DNA of 64,000 nt from Apodemus sylvaticus. Taxonomy: Eukaryota > Chordata > Mammalia > Rodentia > Muridae. Shown one piece after another: positions 1 to 11,089 of this stretch (the first letter of the stretch is position 1; each line of letters opens with the position of its first letter). A program made the translations under genes and the position numbers. Below the pieces are notes generated by a model. The model made no database searches, was not told the origin of the DNA, and worked only from the letters and a program-made list of their open reading frames with translations. The DNA lies in NCBI RefSeq assembly GCF_947179515.1, contig NC_067483.1:85839072-85903071 (forward strand), in the 5' to 3' direction.

Positions 1-120
1 CTTTCTTTCTTTCTTTCTTCTCCTTCCTTCCTTCCTTCCTTCCTTCCTTCCTTCCTTCCTTCCTTCCTTCCTTCCTTTCTTTCTTTCTTTCTTTCTTTCC
101 TTCTTTCTTTCTTTCTTTCC
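1..120. repeat. (CTTT/CTTC)n simple repeat
   Basis: Pure pyrimidine tetranucleotide repeat, CTTT then CTTC then CTTT, running from the window edge to 120. It continues upstream of the window. Such tracts in rodents often grow from SINE tails, but no SINE body is visible here. Confidence 0.95.
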
Positions 121-868
121 TAGTTGAAAGAGATAGATGCTGGGGGAAAGCAGAGAAGCCAGACTTTGATTTTGTAGTTCTTTGGTGAGTCAGATGAGGT
201 CTCGGTGCTGCATAGAGACAGTCTGCAGCCCCGGCCCATGGCCTTCTTGAGCATCAGCACAGGTGTGATCAAAATCAGGTCTTGGGGAGAGGCTTCTTGC
301 CGCAGTTACTTAACTGCTCCTTGAGAACAGCTTTTCTCAAGTGTGAAGAGTATAATCTTAAGAGACCAGTTATTTATTCTTTACCACCCCAGTATTTGAT
401 GGCAAAGATTATCACCTATAGAGACATCACATCAATTAAAAAGGGGGAAAGGAAGAGGAGGCATCCAAGAGTTAATAGTTCATAAAACTGAGGTAGGCAA
501 GTGTTGGGAACTTTTTAAAATTTAGGATTCAAAGGGAAGAACAAGCTGCTTCCATTTTTTTTTCTGTCTCTTGTCAACTTATCTTTTCCATTCTATTCCC
601 TCCACAGCCCTGCCATCTTTTGCTTATTTTTTTTCATCCTTCTACTGACCCCCCCCCCCCCAGCACTTTCCATGGGCTCTTGGGTTCTCAGACTTTTCTA
701 CCACAGACAAGCTTCTGTACAAACACTGTTTTATAAGATGTCCATCTCACTCCTTTGATTGTATGCTAGCATTCGCTGTCAGGGTCGGGAAGAAAGGTAT
801 TCATCCCCCGTCTTCTTAATTCAGTACCATAGTTAATCATTTTAGTTCCAATTAAAACATTTTTAATA
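121..868. other. unannotated intronic sequence
   Basis: No exon, coding frame or recognisable repeat is seen apart from a short poly-C run at about 651-661. Presumed Efcab2 intron or 5' flank. Confidence 0.5.
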
Positions 869-869
869 T

Positions 870-962
870 TGTTTTTGAGCCAGGCTAAGTAGTAAAGGCT
901 AAGGGGAAACTTGTAATCCTCCTGCCTCTGCCTCCCCAGTTCTGGGATTACACTTATGCAGT
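870..962 (-). mobile_element. B1-like SINE fragment
   Basis: Contains the reverse complement of the B1 box region (cctcctgcctctgcctcccc then tctgggattaca). Short and diverged, so the family call is tentative. Confidence 0.45.
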
Positions 963-1455
963 AACGTAATACAACTGAATTAAAAATCATGCCCTCACAT
1001 TGTCATGGAAATTCTAATTTTAAATTTGCAGTTGGTTTACAAAACCCTGGGTTTCCTTCTGACCCTTTCGTAGGCACATCGTCGAGTCCTGCTCCCTCGG
1101 TCTCCCTCTACTCTCTTCCATCCCTCACCCACGCTGTCCGCTTTCTGTCTTCATATCACACATGTGGGCATATCTAAGTATGTGTTCAAATCTATGGCGT
1201 GACAGTAAGCATTGATATCTTTGCCACCTCGGTCACCTTGTTACTCTGCACTGTCATGCTTTTTAGTATCTCTCTAGCTTACTTCTGTTGACCAATGACT
1301 GTCATCGTTGTTAGTTTTTCAGTTCACTCTAAATCCCATCATCCTTTTGGGTGACTTCAGTTATCATTTCAATAACTATGTGGACTTTATTCAGGACTTT
1401 ATCCCATTTCCTCCTTTCTTTAACTCTAGTGACTTCCACTTCCACTCTGCCTTTT

Positions 1456-1592
1456 CAGCTCTTCTCTTCTCTTCTCCTCTCCTCACCTCTCCTCTCCTCT
1501 CCTCCCCTCCCCTCCCCTCCTCTCCCCTCCCTTCTTCTTCTTCTTCTTCTTCTTCTTCTTCTTCTTCTTCTTCTTCTTCTTCTTCTTCTTCT

Positions 1593-1641
<49 letters not shown>
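1456..1641. repeat. compound pyrimidine microsatellite
   Basis: Three consecutive pyrimidine blocks: irregular CTCCT-type repeats (about 1456-1530), a (CTT)n tract (about 1529-1595) and a (CT)n tract (about 1596-1641). It abuts the A-rich-tail side of the minus-strand B1 that follows, so it probably expanded from that tail. The Ser/Leu-rich open frames across it are artefacts. Confidence 0.9.
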
Positions 1642-1649
<8 letters not shown>

Positions 1650-1650
1650 T

Positions 1651-1798
1651 TGAGACAGGGCTACTTTATGTGGACCAGGCTGTCCTAGAACTCTTTATGT
1701 AGACCAGGCTTGCCTTGAACTCAAAGATCTTGATAGCCTCCACCCCAGTCCCTTCAAGTGCTGGGGTTAAGGCTATTCACCACTACCTTCTGGTTTAA
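1651..1798 (-). mobile_element. B1 SINE
   Basis: Reads as the B1 reverse complement: gagacaggg, then gtagaccaggcttgccttgaactc, then aagtgctggggtta. It is diverged, with an internal duplication of the accaggct motif. Confidence 0.75.
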
Positions 1799-2015
1799 AA
1801 TTATCTTCTTGAGATTCAGTCCTGTACAAAAACATCTGTCCCACCCAGCCTAAGTCACGAGCCTACTCTATTGTCACCAGAGACCTGGGAGAGGGCATAT
1901 CTATCTTATTTGTCTTATCTGGAGAGAAGTAGACACTGTTCTCTGTCAGAGTTTTATACAATTGGGATTCCCTTCTAAGTAAGAGAAGTGTTCAGATCAC
2001 GAATGTTCAAAAAGA

Positions 2016-2130
2016 ATGAAGAAAGAAGGAGGAGGAGAAGGAAAAGGAGGGGAAGGGGAAGGGGAAGGGGAAAAGGAAGGGGAAGGGGAAGGGGAAAGCG
2101 AAGGGGAAGGGGAAGAGGAAGGGGAAGAGG
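2016..2130. repeat. GGGGAA-type purine tract
   Basis: Near-perfect GGGGAA hexamer array with GAGGAA variants. The Gly/Glu-rich open frame over it is a low-complexity artefact. Confidence 0.9.
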
Positions 2131-3024
2131 TGACTAGGACCTGGAAGGTATCCATTCTAGCCTTCTTTTGGTTTGGGAATGGCAGAAATATCTACCTTTA
2201 AGCCCCTGTTAGAACTTGAACTTTGTAATTCTCCATGGATGATGTTGCTTTATGTTTTTAAAATGGTAGTCACTACACTTGTGTGAGCTCCATTGTTGCC
2301 TTAAAACCCATCTCCAGTGAAGGGCTCTTTTTTCCTACATTCCTTAAAGTAGGAAGGCCATTTAGTTTTGTTTTTGCATTCCAGAGATGGAGCCCAGAAT
2401 ATTGAATGTGTTAGGCTGGTGCTGTAGCACAGAGCCATACCTCTACCCCTGCCCTCCCATAGCCATTTTGGTATCTGTTTCTTTTGTTCAAGGCTAACAT
2501 ATGCATTCATGTTTAGAATCTCATCTACCTTGTCATCTCCAGGACCTTCCTCTGTTACATGATCATTCTTAGATGATTTATTAATTCTTCCTCTTGTGTT
2601 GGATACTACTGAATACAGGAGATATAAAGATGAACTTTTAATGGCTTTGAAGGGCTTAGTGTATAGTGGAGGTAAAATGTAAACAAGTTGAAGTGTAAGG
2701 ATTTGATCACATTCAATTCTTTGCGTAATTTGCTTAGTGTCTGATTTTCCATTAGAATGGTAACACTTGTTTGTCTACTTTGTTTGCTACGATCTTTAGT
2801 GTTTAGTACCTAATACGTTCTCACTTGCATTAGTGAATTCCAGAGGGCAGGTAGGTGTCTCAACCTAGAAAACGAGGGAAGGAAGAAGGCGAGTGTAGTG
2901 GAGGTGGAGGCTTGCTGGAGAGACTGCATTGATTGGGTTAGGAGCTGGCGTGGGAGAAAATGAGGAATTACTGCAGAATTCTTGGAGTAAGGACTAGTTT
3001 CCATTTTAGAAGAAAAACTTTAGG

Positions 3025-3098
3025 ATGTGAGTGAAGTTTAGTGGTAGAACATTTGCCTCACACACACAAGGTCCTGACCCTGGGCAGCATGGAGGAGA
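3025..3098 (+). mobile_element. ID-like SINE fragment
   Basis: Resembles a tRNA-Ala-derived ID body (ttagtggtagaacatttgcc, then a degraded ccctgggcagca end). Diverged. Confidence 0.4.
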
Positions 3099-3236
3099 AA
3101 GGCAAAACTCTTTGCAGTCCTTAAGGAACACAACTTGCTCAAGTTCCCTTAGCCAATAACGTTAGCATCCTGATTTACTGTGGGATCCTTCTGGTTGCAG
3201 TCTGATGTTCTTTTATGCAATGGCATATTTATGGAA

Positions 3237-3390
3237 TGGGTCCCAAACTTGGCTACTCATCAGAATCCACTGAGGAAGCTTTGGGGAAGAGATTCTTGGA
3301 CCCCCTCCCCTTCTCCCTCTCTCCCACTGAACCAGAATTCTGTCCCAGGAGCAGAGCTGCTTGAGATCTGGAATTAGCCCCGGGTTTCTC
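3237..3390. mobile_element. MER5A-like hAT-Charlie MITE remnant
   Basis: Starts with a sequence close to the MER5 terminus (cccaaacttggctactcatc, then gaatccactgaggaagcttt) and continues into the 'agattcttgga...ccagaattctg' interior. An ancient non-autonomous DNA transposon is the best match from memory. The right terminus is not clear. Confidence 0.5.
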
Positions 3391-3880
3391 ATAGGGACTG
3401 TTCCAGTAGTGGTTCCCTTATCCTTAAGAATCATTGTAGATGGCAGCACGGCCTGGCATGCTCACTAGGCAGGGGTCTTCTCCTGGATTGTCCGTCTTCT
3501 TTAGCCTGCGGCCACTAGGGAGTAACTAAAGGCTGGAGAGTAGCATAACCAGACAGACACTTTGTGCACAACTCTTTAGCAGCAAAGCAAGGTTCAACTA
3601 CTATGTTAGCCAGTTCCTTTTTGCCCTCAAACATTCTTTGATCATTTGCCCTTTCTTCTTTTGTTAATAACCTTTCACTCGTGTGTGTTCTTTTTTTATT
3701 TTTTCCCCTAGCTAATTTCTTTAGAGAAACACTTGTATTCAGTTCTGGGTTTCAGTCAGTTCAAGAATTACTACTTTTCATTTTCATCCCTGTTGCCTTA
3801 CCCATACAATTGAGCTTTCTGGCCCATCATCTTATATCTTCTTTAAGGCTAGTTTTTTTGTTTGTTTGTTTGTTTGTTTT

Positions 3881-4020
3881 TTCCGAGACAGGGTTTCTCT
3901 GTGTAGCCCTGGCTGTCCTGGAACTCACTCTGTAGACCAGGCTGACCTCGAACTCAGAAATCTGTCTGCCTCTGCCTCCCAAGTGCTGGGATTAAAGGTG
4001 TGCACAACCACTTCCACTAA
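3881..4020 (-). mobile_element. B1 SINE
   Basis: Nearly full-length B1 in reverse: gagacagggtttctctgtgt through gtgctgggattaaaggtgtg. The A-tail appears as a (GTTT)n run at about 3857-3880. Confidence 0.93.
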
Positions 4021-4434
4021 AACTAGCTTTCACACAATAATTACTTTTTAGAAGTTATTTGTAAGCAGAGGCTTTTTTAAGATTTTGAGTTAGAGATACC
4101 TGGGGTCTTTTACTTTTTCAACACTTAATCATCATGCCATAAACTTTACCGAGCGGTCAATAGCTTCCTTGTGTCTGCCTTGTGTGAGGGCCTGGGGCAA
4201 ACAGCAGTGCTGTGAGGCTTCCCGTGTAACTAATGGGGACTGGCAGTGGGAGACAAAGTAGGGACAGTGCCTTTGTCACCTCTTCTCGTCACTGTCCTCA
4301 GGTCTACGCCTCCAGCATTGCTTCGTCCAGCTCAGCTACCTCCTAGCAGCAGGAGTTATCTTGAGAAGCTAGGTGCTCAATAAATATCGTTTACATTTTA
4401 TATGTATTACCTTATTTAAATGTGCATTGGTGTT

Positions 4435-4574
4435 TTGCTTTCATGTTTGTCTGTGTAAGGGTGTTGGATCTCCTGGAAGAAGAGTTACAGACAGTTGTGA
4501 GTTGCCACGTTGGTGCTGGGAATATAACCTGGGTCCTTTGGGAGAACAGCCAGTGAGCCATCTCTCCAGCCCCA
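4435..4574 (-). mobile_element. B2/B3 SINE fragment
   Basis: Ends with the reverse complement of the tRNA-derived head (gagccatctctccagcccc), preceded by acagttgtgagttgccac. A 5' portion of a B2-superfamily SINE. Confidence 0.75.
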
Positions 4575-4611
4575 GCTCAATAAATAATTTTATAAAAATT
4601 CTATCTATATT

Positions 4612-4760
4612 GGGCTGGAGAGATGGCTTAGTGGTTAAAAGTGCATACTGCTCTTGTAGAGGACTTGAGTTCGACTCCCAGCATCCATGGTTGGACAGCT
4701 CACAACTGTCTCCTCATGTCCAGGGAACTTCATCCCCTGGCTCCCACAAGAACACACACA

Positions 4761-4797
<37 letters not shown>

Positions 4798-4828
4798 GAG
4801 AGAGAGGATAAAAATAAATCTTAAACCT
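4612..4828 (+). mobile_element. B2/B3 SINE with expanded tail microsatellite
   Basis: Starts gggctggagagatggcttag and carries the body through ctcacaactgtct. The 3' part has grown an (AC)n(AG)n tract (about 4751-4805) before the final aaataaatctta tail. Confidence 0.88.
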
Positions 4829-4829
4829 A

Positions 4830-4988
4830 CATGCCAGGCCTGATGGCACACATCTTTAATCCTAGCACAGAGGCAGATGGGTTTCTGTAAATTCAAATCC
4901 AGCTTGGTCTACGTAGTGAATTCCAGGCCAGTCAGAGCTACATAGTAAGAGTCTATCTCAAAAAACAAGCAAGCAAACAAACAAAAAA
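4830..4988 (+). mobile_element. B1 SINE
   Basis: Diverged B1 (ctgatggcacacatctttaa, ccagcttggtctac, ccaggccagtcagagctaca) with an AAAC-rich tail. It is directly downstream of a B2/B3 element, so the two are tandem insertions. Confidence 0.85.
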
Positions 4989-5013
4989 GTAATATGTATA
5001 TGTACATTCAATT

Positions 5014-5240
5014 GATGATGATGATGGTGGTGGTGGTGGTGGTGGTGGTGGTGGTGGTGGTGGTGGTGGTGTGTGTGTGTGGTGTGTGCAGTACCCATGG
5101 GAGCCAGAAGACGGTGTCAGAACCCTTGGAGCTGGAGTCACAGGCAGTTGTGCTCTGGTTGTTGTAGGCGCCGGGAACTGAACTTGGGTCCTCTGGAAGA
5201 ACAGCGAGTATTGTTAGCTGCTCATCCATCTCCCCAGCCC
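5014..5240 (-). mobile_element. B2/B3 SINE plus (GGT)n(GT)n
   Basis: A GAT/GGT/GT microsatellite (about 5014-5082) leads into the reverse complement of a B3-like SINE (ggagtcacaggcagttgtg, gaactgaacttgggtcctct, catctccccagcccc). Confidence 0.82.
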
Positions 5241-5984
5241 CTCAGCAAATCTTTTTCCTTAGTGTCCATATATGGGATCCACAGATACTCACTTAAAACC
5301 TCTGCAGCTGTTTTGTTGTTCTTAGATAAACTTCAGCCTCCATGTGGTGGCTGACTCAGGAGCTGAAGCTTCCCCACGTGTTGCTGGGACTCTCTCTTCC
5401 AGCAACCTCTCGTTAAAGGGACAGTCAGGGAGGAGCAAACCACCAAACTGTTCCTCATGCCCCGTCCCGTTCTGCACCTCTGTTGTATAATTGTACTTTT
5501 TAATTCTTCCCTTGCTCTTTCATTCCCCTTCCTTCTCTCTCTAATTTGTCTTTCTTGGTGGTGCTGGAGAGCAAATCCAAAGCCTCATCATAGACAAGCA
5601 CTCTACCACCGAGTGACCTCACTAGCCTATCACCCTTCTAAAAAGTATTCTGAATTATTTTGAAAAGAGATTAGTTAATACAAAGGATAATTAATGGAAA
5701 ACCCTCAGGTAAGAGTTAGTGTATAGTAAGCACCCGGATGAATGCCTGGGGATGGGGAGTAGCAAGACCTGACACGTGTCCTGTCTGCTGACATTTCAAG
5801 ACACTAAGATGCTTTCTTTTCCAAAGTAGATACAAATTTACTCTTAGCCATAAACAGTCTACTAAGATGTATACAGTAGAAAACAGCCTGAAATGAACTG
5901 TATGTTGCAGTAGTTATGTTAACTGAGAATTCTGTTCTTGTTGTAGCATCTGGTCCACATATAATAGTGCTTACGTCAACATGT

Positions 5985-5985
<1 letters not shown>

Positions 5986-6027
<42 letters not shown>
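5986..6027. repeat. (CT)n microsatellite
   Basis: Uninterrupted TC dinucleotides. No neighbouring SINE is obvious. Confidence 0.95.
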
Positions 6028-6030
<3 letters not shown>

Positions 6031-6411
6031 TTTTTAGTTTTTGGAAATGGGCACTCTGTAAAATAACATTTACTAGAACATTTGCTGAACACGCCATGTA
6101 CCTAAAAATTAATTAATTAATTAATAATTTACTATCATCCTTCAAGCTCAGAAAAATTACATAGAGTTTATTGAAAACTTAAGCACTACAGTTTTAATTT
6201 TATTTAATTAACTTAATATTTCTGGAATTAAATTAGGTATAATTATGAGTCAAATAGGTATAATTCTATTATAAACCAATCATGTCCACATATATGGTGA
6301 AGTTATAGTTTAAACATTTTCTGTAGCAAGAAGTTGGTATTTCTAGCAAACTTATGAATTATGCCATTGCTTATTGGCATGACTAATGAATGGAAGTTAA
6401 AATAAGACTGT

Positions 6412-6662
6412 GTGGGTTGGGGAGAGCTGTCAGTGGGCCACTCGACAGGACCAGAATGGGACTCCCAGGACTCACATTTTATAAAGCTAGGCTTCTTGGC
6501 TCAGCCTCATAGGCTTAGTACTTGGGTACTGATGGGGGATGGGAGGAGGCAAAGAGAGATGGATCTCTGGGGCTCACTGGGCAGCTAGCCTAGCCTGCTT
6601 CTTGAGTCCCAGGACAGTCAGCGACTGTTCTAAAACAAAAAAGATAGATTGTGCCTGGAATG

Positions 6663-6755
<93 letters not shown>
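6412..6755 (+). mobile_element. RSINE1/B4-type SINE with (TC)n(AC)n
   Basis: A diverged RSINE1-like body (ggggagagctgtcagtgggc, gggactcccaggactcaca, tctctggggctcactgggca, ctagcctagcctgcttct) ends in a 91-bp compound (TC)n(AC)n tract at 6664-6754. The Ser/Leu and Thr/His open frames over the tract are spurious. Confidence 0.7.
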
Positions 6756-6756
<1 letters not shown>

Positions 6757-7127
6757 GAGGGGCAGCAACACAAAGACTTCCTTGTTACTAGGTCTATTTT
6801 TTTTAAAGAATACATTTTTACTTAGTGGTAGTTATAGTCAAAATCGCTTCCCTCTTTTTCTGTGGTCCTGTCTGGCTTTAAACTCAATGATTCTCCTGTC
6901 TCAGCCTCCTGAGTGTTGGGATTACAAAAGATAGCATCACATAGACAGCACCAATCTACTATGTTGCATTACACAAATGTGAAGCCAGAAGTATTTAAAA
7001 CTTCAATTTTATTTGCATGTGTCTGTGTGTATGAGTGTATGTAGTATATGTGCATGAATGTGTAAGGTGATCACACCTGTGACAGCCATATGGAGGCCAA
7101 AAGAGATTGTTGGCTATAACTTCAATT

Positions 7128-7500
7128 TTTTTTAATGTTTAATGATGGTTCGTAAACGTTTTAACCTTCCTTTTAGCCCACCACCCACCAGAGGTAGTGG
7201 GAAAGAAAGGATACATGTACATGGGGCTGGCAGGGAGCAGGGGAGCAGGTTGCTGTTTAGAAAGGTCCTTTGGAGCAAGTCTTGTCTATGTTGTCTGGAA
7301 ACTGGAAGTTTAGTTCACAGGTTAGCAGTGGCAGTTCAATCCACTTGAAACACTTCATGGATACACCAGCAATCCAGTTCAGTAGAGCCAAGGTCGCAAA
7401 TTTGAATCAGCAGTGGTGGCACGACCTAGCAGAGACAGCCAGGCCTCAGCCTCAGCACAAGTCAGCAGGAGGGACCAGCCCAGAATGTCAGTAATAAGTG
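7128..7500 (+). mobile_element. unnamed dispersed repeat, copy 1
   Basis: Aligns over its whole length, by eye, with the reverse complement of 55500-55872. Both share agcccaccacccaccagagg, the 'tttagaaaggt.ctttggagcaa' segment and the ctcagcctcagcacaagtca segment. This copy has about 30 extra bases near 7218-7250. I do not recognise the family. Open frames here are short and unsupported. Confidence 0.75.
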
Positions 7501-7875
7501 ACTGGGGCATTGTTTGTGCTGTTGTCTGTGAGACTCCGCTACTCAGGCTGAGGCAACAGGACTTGCTGATCTGGAAGTTAGCTGTTGGGCATTCTGGACA
7601 GTATCATGAGAAAATAAAACAGAAGGTAAAAAGATGTTCTGCCTTTAGTATCCCCCAAGCTTCTTGCTTTTGGCTTCAGTGCTGGAAACTTGGATCCAAC
7701 TCTCCTCAGAGAGAAAGTAAGGCTCTCACTTAGAACTTGTACACAGGAGATAGTTTGTCCACACTAATTCTTGGGAATACAGAATACCTTTCACTAGAAA
7801 GTCTGACTTCAGTTCTAGGTTTTCCATAAAGGCTCCTATTATGCTGAAGAATGCTAAGAAATTCCTAGTTTTCAG

Positions 7876-7956
7876 ATTTTTTTTTTCAAGACAGGGTTTC
7901 TCTGTATAGCCCTGGCTGTCCTGGAACTCACTCCATAGTCCAGGCTGGCCTTGACA
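7876..7956 (-). mobile_element. truncated B1 SINE
   Basis: Poly-T then caagacagggtttctctgta through ccaggctggccttga, after which the B1 stops abruptly. Lacks the 5' half of the element. Confidence 0.85.
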
Positions 7957-8068
7957 GATTTTTTCAATCTTGAAAAGATGTTGAATATTGAGATACACCT
8001 CTAAAATGTGTTTTTCCCTGTTTTTTCCTCTTCCTCCTCCTCTTTTTCTTTTTTAAAAATAATTTTAA

Positions 8069-8252
8069 TGGGCTGGAGAGACGCTCCGAGGTCACGAGCA
8101 CTGGCTGCTTTTCCAGAGGACCCAGGCTTAGCTCCCAGCACCCACATGGCAGCTTCAACTCCAGTTCTAGGGGATCTGACAACTTCCAGGATGTCACCTG
8201 CCAGGGAACATACCAACACACATAAACAAATAATTAAAACAACTTTTCTTTA
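8069..8252 (+). mobile_element. B2/B3 SINE
   Basis: gggctggagagacgctccga head, cccagcacccacatggcagc body, and an A-rich end near 8235-8252. The first of three consecutive SINEs. Confidence 0.82.
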
Positions 8253-8360
8253 CATGATAGGGTCTCTCTGTGTGTCCTGGCTGTCCTAGAACTCACTCTG
8301 TAGACAAGGCTGGCCTTAACTCAGAGATCCACCTGCTTCTTCCTCCTGAGGGCTGGGACT
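8253..8360 (-). mobile_element. B1 SINE fragment
   Basis: gggtctctctgtgtgtcctg through gagatccacctgcttcttcc and ctgggact. Lacks the extreme 5' end. Confidence 0.82.
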
Positions 8361-8384
8361 CAATCATGTGGACTGTGTGCCATG

Positions 8385-8543
8385 TGAGTGCCTGATGTTT
8401 ACAGAGGCCAGTAGAGGGTGGTAGATCCCCTGAAATTGGAGTTACAAATGGTTCTGAGTCACTGTGTGGGTTCTAGGAACTGAACCTAGTTCCCCAGCAA
8501 GAGCAACAAGTGTTCTTAACTACTGAGCCATCATTTCTGTCCC
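8385..8543 (-). mobile_element. B3/B2 SINE
   Basis: Reverse complement of a B3-like body (cagaggccagtagagggtgg, gaactgaacctagttcccca, aactactgagccatc). Confidence 0.78.
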
Positions 8544-8642
8544 TTGTTAATGTTTTTGAAGGATTTTGTGACTCTGTAAGAAATAATGCTCTGTAGCATT
8601 TCTTTTTTTTTTATTTTTGTTTTTTCTTTACTTTTTTCCTTA

Positions 8643-8668
8643 AATCATGTTTTCCTTAAATCATGTGC
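8643..8668. repeat. short tandem duplication beside the minisatellite
   Basis: The run ttccttaaatcatg occurs twice in tandem (period 17) just upstream of the 25-bp array, on the 5' side of the presumed SINE remnant. Confidence 0.7.
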
Positions 8669-8683
8669 CTTGTATGCTCATGT

Positions 8684-9789
8684 ACTTGGAGGATAGGGTG
8701 GTAGCATCACTTGGAGGATAGGGTGGTAGCATCACTTGGAGGATAGGGTGGTAGCATCACTTGGAGGATAGGGTGGGAGCATCACTTGGAGGATAGGGTG
8801 GGAGCATCACTTGGAGGATAGGGTGGGAGCATCACTTGGAGGATAGGGTGGGAACATCACTTGGAGGATAGGATGGGAGCATCACTTGGAGGATAGGATG
8901 GTATCATCACTTGGAGGATAGGGTGGTATCATCACTTGGAGGATAGGGTGGGAGCATCACTTGGAGGATAGGGTGGTAGCATCACTTGGAGGATAGGGTG
9001 GGAGCATCACTTGGAGGATAGGGTGGTAACATCACTTGGAGGATAGGGTGGTAGCATCACTTGGAGGATAGGATGGGAGCATCACTTGGAGGATAGGGTG
9101 GTAGCATCACTTGGAGGATAGGGTGGGAGCATCACTTGGAGGATAGGGTGGGAACATCACTTGGAGGATAGGGTGGTAGCATCACTTGGAGGATAGGATG
9201 GGAGCATCACTTGGAGGATAGGATGGGAGCATCACTTGGAGGATAGGATGGGAGCATCACTTGGAGGATAGGATGGGAGCATCACTTGGAGGATAGGGTG
9301 GGAGCATCACTTGGAGGATAGGGTGGGAGCATCACTTGGAGGATAGGATGGGAGCATCACTTGGAGGATAGGGTGGGAGCATCACTTGGAGGATAGGGTG
9401 GGAGCATCACTTGGAGGATAGGATGGGAGCATCACTTGGAGGATAGGATGGGAGCATCACTTGGAGGATAGGATGGGAGCATCACTTGGAGGATAGGATG
9501 GGAGCATCACTTGGAGGATAGGGTGGGAGCATCACTTGGAGGATAGGGTGGTAGCATCACTTGGAGGATAGGATGGGAGCATCACTTGGAGGATAGGGTG
9601 GTAACATCACTTGGAGGATAGGGTGGTAACATCACTTGGAGGATAGGGTGGGAGCATCACTTGGAGGATAGGATGGGAGCATCACTTGGAGGATAGGGTG
9701 GTAACATCACTTGGAGGATAGGGTGGTAACATCACTTGGAGGATAGGATGGGAGCATCATTTGGAGGATAGGGTGGGAGCATCACTTGA
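8684..9789. repeat. 25-bp minisatellite, 44 units
   Basis: Consensus unit is acttggaggatagggtgggagcatc (written as two parts: acttggaggata + gggtgggagcatc). Counting units gives 44, ending where the last unit runs into cacttgagcctagg. Variation is confined to three positions in the gggtgggagc segment (GGG/GGA, GGG/GGT, AGC/AAC/ATC), while acttggagga is essentially invariant. Adjacent identical variants (units 21-24 and 30-33; 37-38 and 41-42) show recent multi-unit duplications. The unit matches the inside of a 7SL-derived SINE that still flanks the array. It lies in an intron; no coding role is implied. Confidence 0.97.
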
Positions 9790-9838
9790 GCCTAGGAGTT
9801 TGTGACCAATCTGAATCACATAGAGTAATCACATTTAA
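9790..9838 (+). mobile_element. 7SL-derived SINE remnant (proto-B1/FLAM-like)
   Basis: Directly follows the last minisatellite unit: cacttgagcctaggagtttg then tgaccaatctgaatcacata, matching the 7SL-derived 'cacttgagcccaggagtttgagaccagcctgggcaacata' block with substitutions. The left flank (tgtatgctcatgtacttgga) fits the same SINE's 'tgtaatcccagctacttggg'. Confidence 0.65.
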
Positions 9839-9852
9839 GAAAAGAGAAAGAG

Positions 9853-10037
9853 GGGCTGGAGAGTTGGTTTAGTGGTTAAGAGCATTGGCTGCTTTTCCAA
9901 AGGACCTGGGTTCAATTCCCAGCGCTCACATGACCGCTCACAACTGGATCTGTAACTCCAGATCCAGGAAATCTGACCATCACACACATACAAGCAAGTA
10001 GGACACCAATGCACATAAAATAAAGTCTTTTTAAAAA
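9853..10037 (+). mobile_element. B2/B3 SINE
   Basis: ggggctggagagttggttta head, cctgggttcaattcccagcg body, acataaaataaagtc 3' end. Confidence 0.88.
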
Positions 10038-10049
10038 GAAAAGAGAAAG

Positions 10050-10539
10050 AATGAAAAGGAAAAATGCTTAAATCAGGTTTATTTTAACCCTCATTGAGTG
10101 GCGAGGTGTTTCTGTAGGTTTTGGTTTTGGAAGAGTTTGTGAAGGTTTGGGGTTAGTCCTTCTGTGCTCCATTCACTGTTGACAATGCACCATACGTGCT
10201 ATATTTTCCTATACATGCTCTTGCCATGTTGCCTAGGCTAGTTTCTAACATGTGGACCCAATTCTGCCTCCAGCTTTTCTTTATGGGCTATCTGGGATAC
10301 CATGCCTGCACTGTTTTGTGTGGATATATTTGTATCTTAAACTAAAGCCTTTGGACATATGATAAAAGTACATGCATGTAATAAATATACAGTGAGGACT
10401 TGGCTGCACTGTGCATGTGGCTACTCTCCATGTTAGAAAGAAAGACCTGCTTCTTTCAATATACTGCTTAATTATAGAATAGATAAGAACCCTGTCTTAG
10501 GCTGTTTGAATTATTTACTTACTGATTTACTTTTAAATG
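10050..10539. other. unannotated intronic sequence
   Basis: No exon or clear repeat, except a weak 7SL-like stretch (ttgccatgttgcctaggcta) at about 10220-10260. Confidence 0.4.
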
Positions 10540-10707
10540 ATTTACTTTTATTTATGTGTATATGTCTTTGCAAGCATATGCCATACCTGTGTGTGCATGC
10601 TCTTGGAAGCAGCTGTGAGCTGCTTGACATGGATGCTGAGAACTGAACTCAGGTCCTCTGGGACAACAGCAAGCCTTCCTAACCACTGGGTCGTCTCTCT
10701 AGACCCT
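10540..10707 (-). mobile_element. B2/B3 SINE
   Basis: Reverse complement of a B3-like SINE: gcagctgtgagctgcttgac, gaactgaactcaggtcctct, then a degraded head at tctctctagaccc. Confidence 0.78.
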
Positions 10708-10745
10708 ATTTACTGATTTTTAATTAATTAATTAGCTATTTAATT

Positions 10746-10746
10746 A

Positions 10747-10790
<44 letters not shown>

Positions 10791-10913
10791 AGGTGCCAGA
10801 GGAGCTGGAGGTATAGGTGGTTGTGGGCCACCTATACCTGATTAGAAATTGAACTCAGGTCTGCTGGAAGAGCAGTAGGTTCCCTTCACCACTGAGCAGT
10901 CTCTCCAGTCCCC
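10746..10913 (-). mobile_element. B3 SINE fragment with (GT)n
   Basis: A (GT)n tract (10746-10788) leads into aggtgccagaggagctggag, attgaactcaggtctgctgg and gagcagtctctccagtcccc, the reverse complement of a B3-like head. Confidence 0.82.
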
Positions 10914-11089
10914 TTGTTAGGCTGTTCTAGACGAGATTTTTACCCATAAGTTAATATTTTTAGCTTTATGGAAATTGCTAGCACAGGATATATGAGTATG
11001 TAACAATGGCAACATGTCTAGGCTAGAATTTAATACATTTAAAAGTCCATTGTATACTTAGACTTTTCCCGTTTGTTTGTGAAGTGAAC

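Noticed and set aside
1308..1688. Ser/Leu-rich open frames of 100-126 codons
   Set aside because: They translate CTT/CT microsatellite and a minus-strand B1.
4612..4700. tRNA gene candidates in SINE heads
   Set aside because: All tRNA-like A/B box stretches seen belong to B2/B3, ID or RSINE1 elements; no cloverleaf-complete tRNA gene was found.
8684..9789. CRISPR-like array
   Set aside because: Units abut directly with no unique spacers, the locus is mammalian, and the unit matches SINE sequence. It is a minisatellite.
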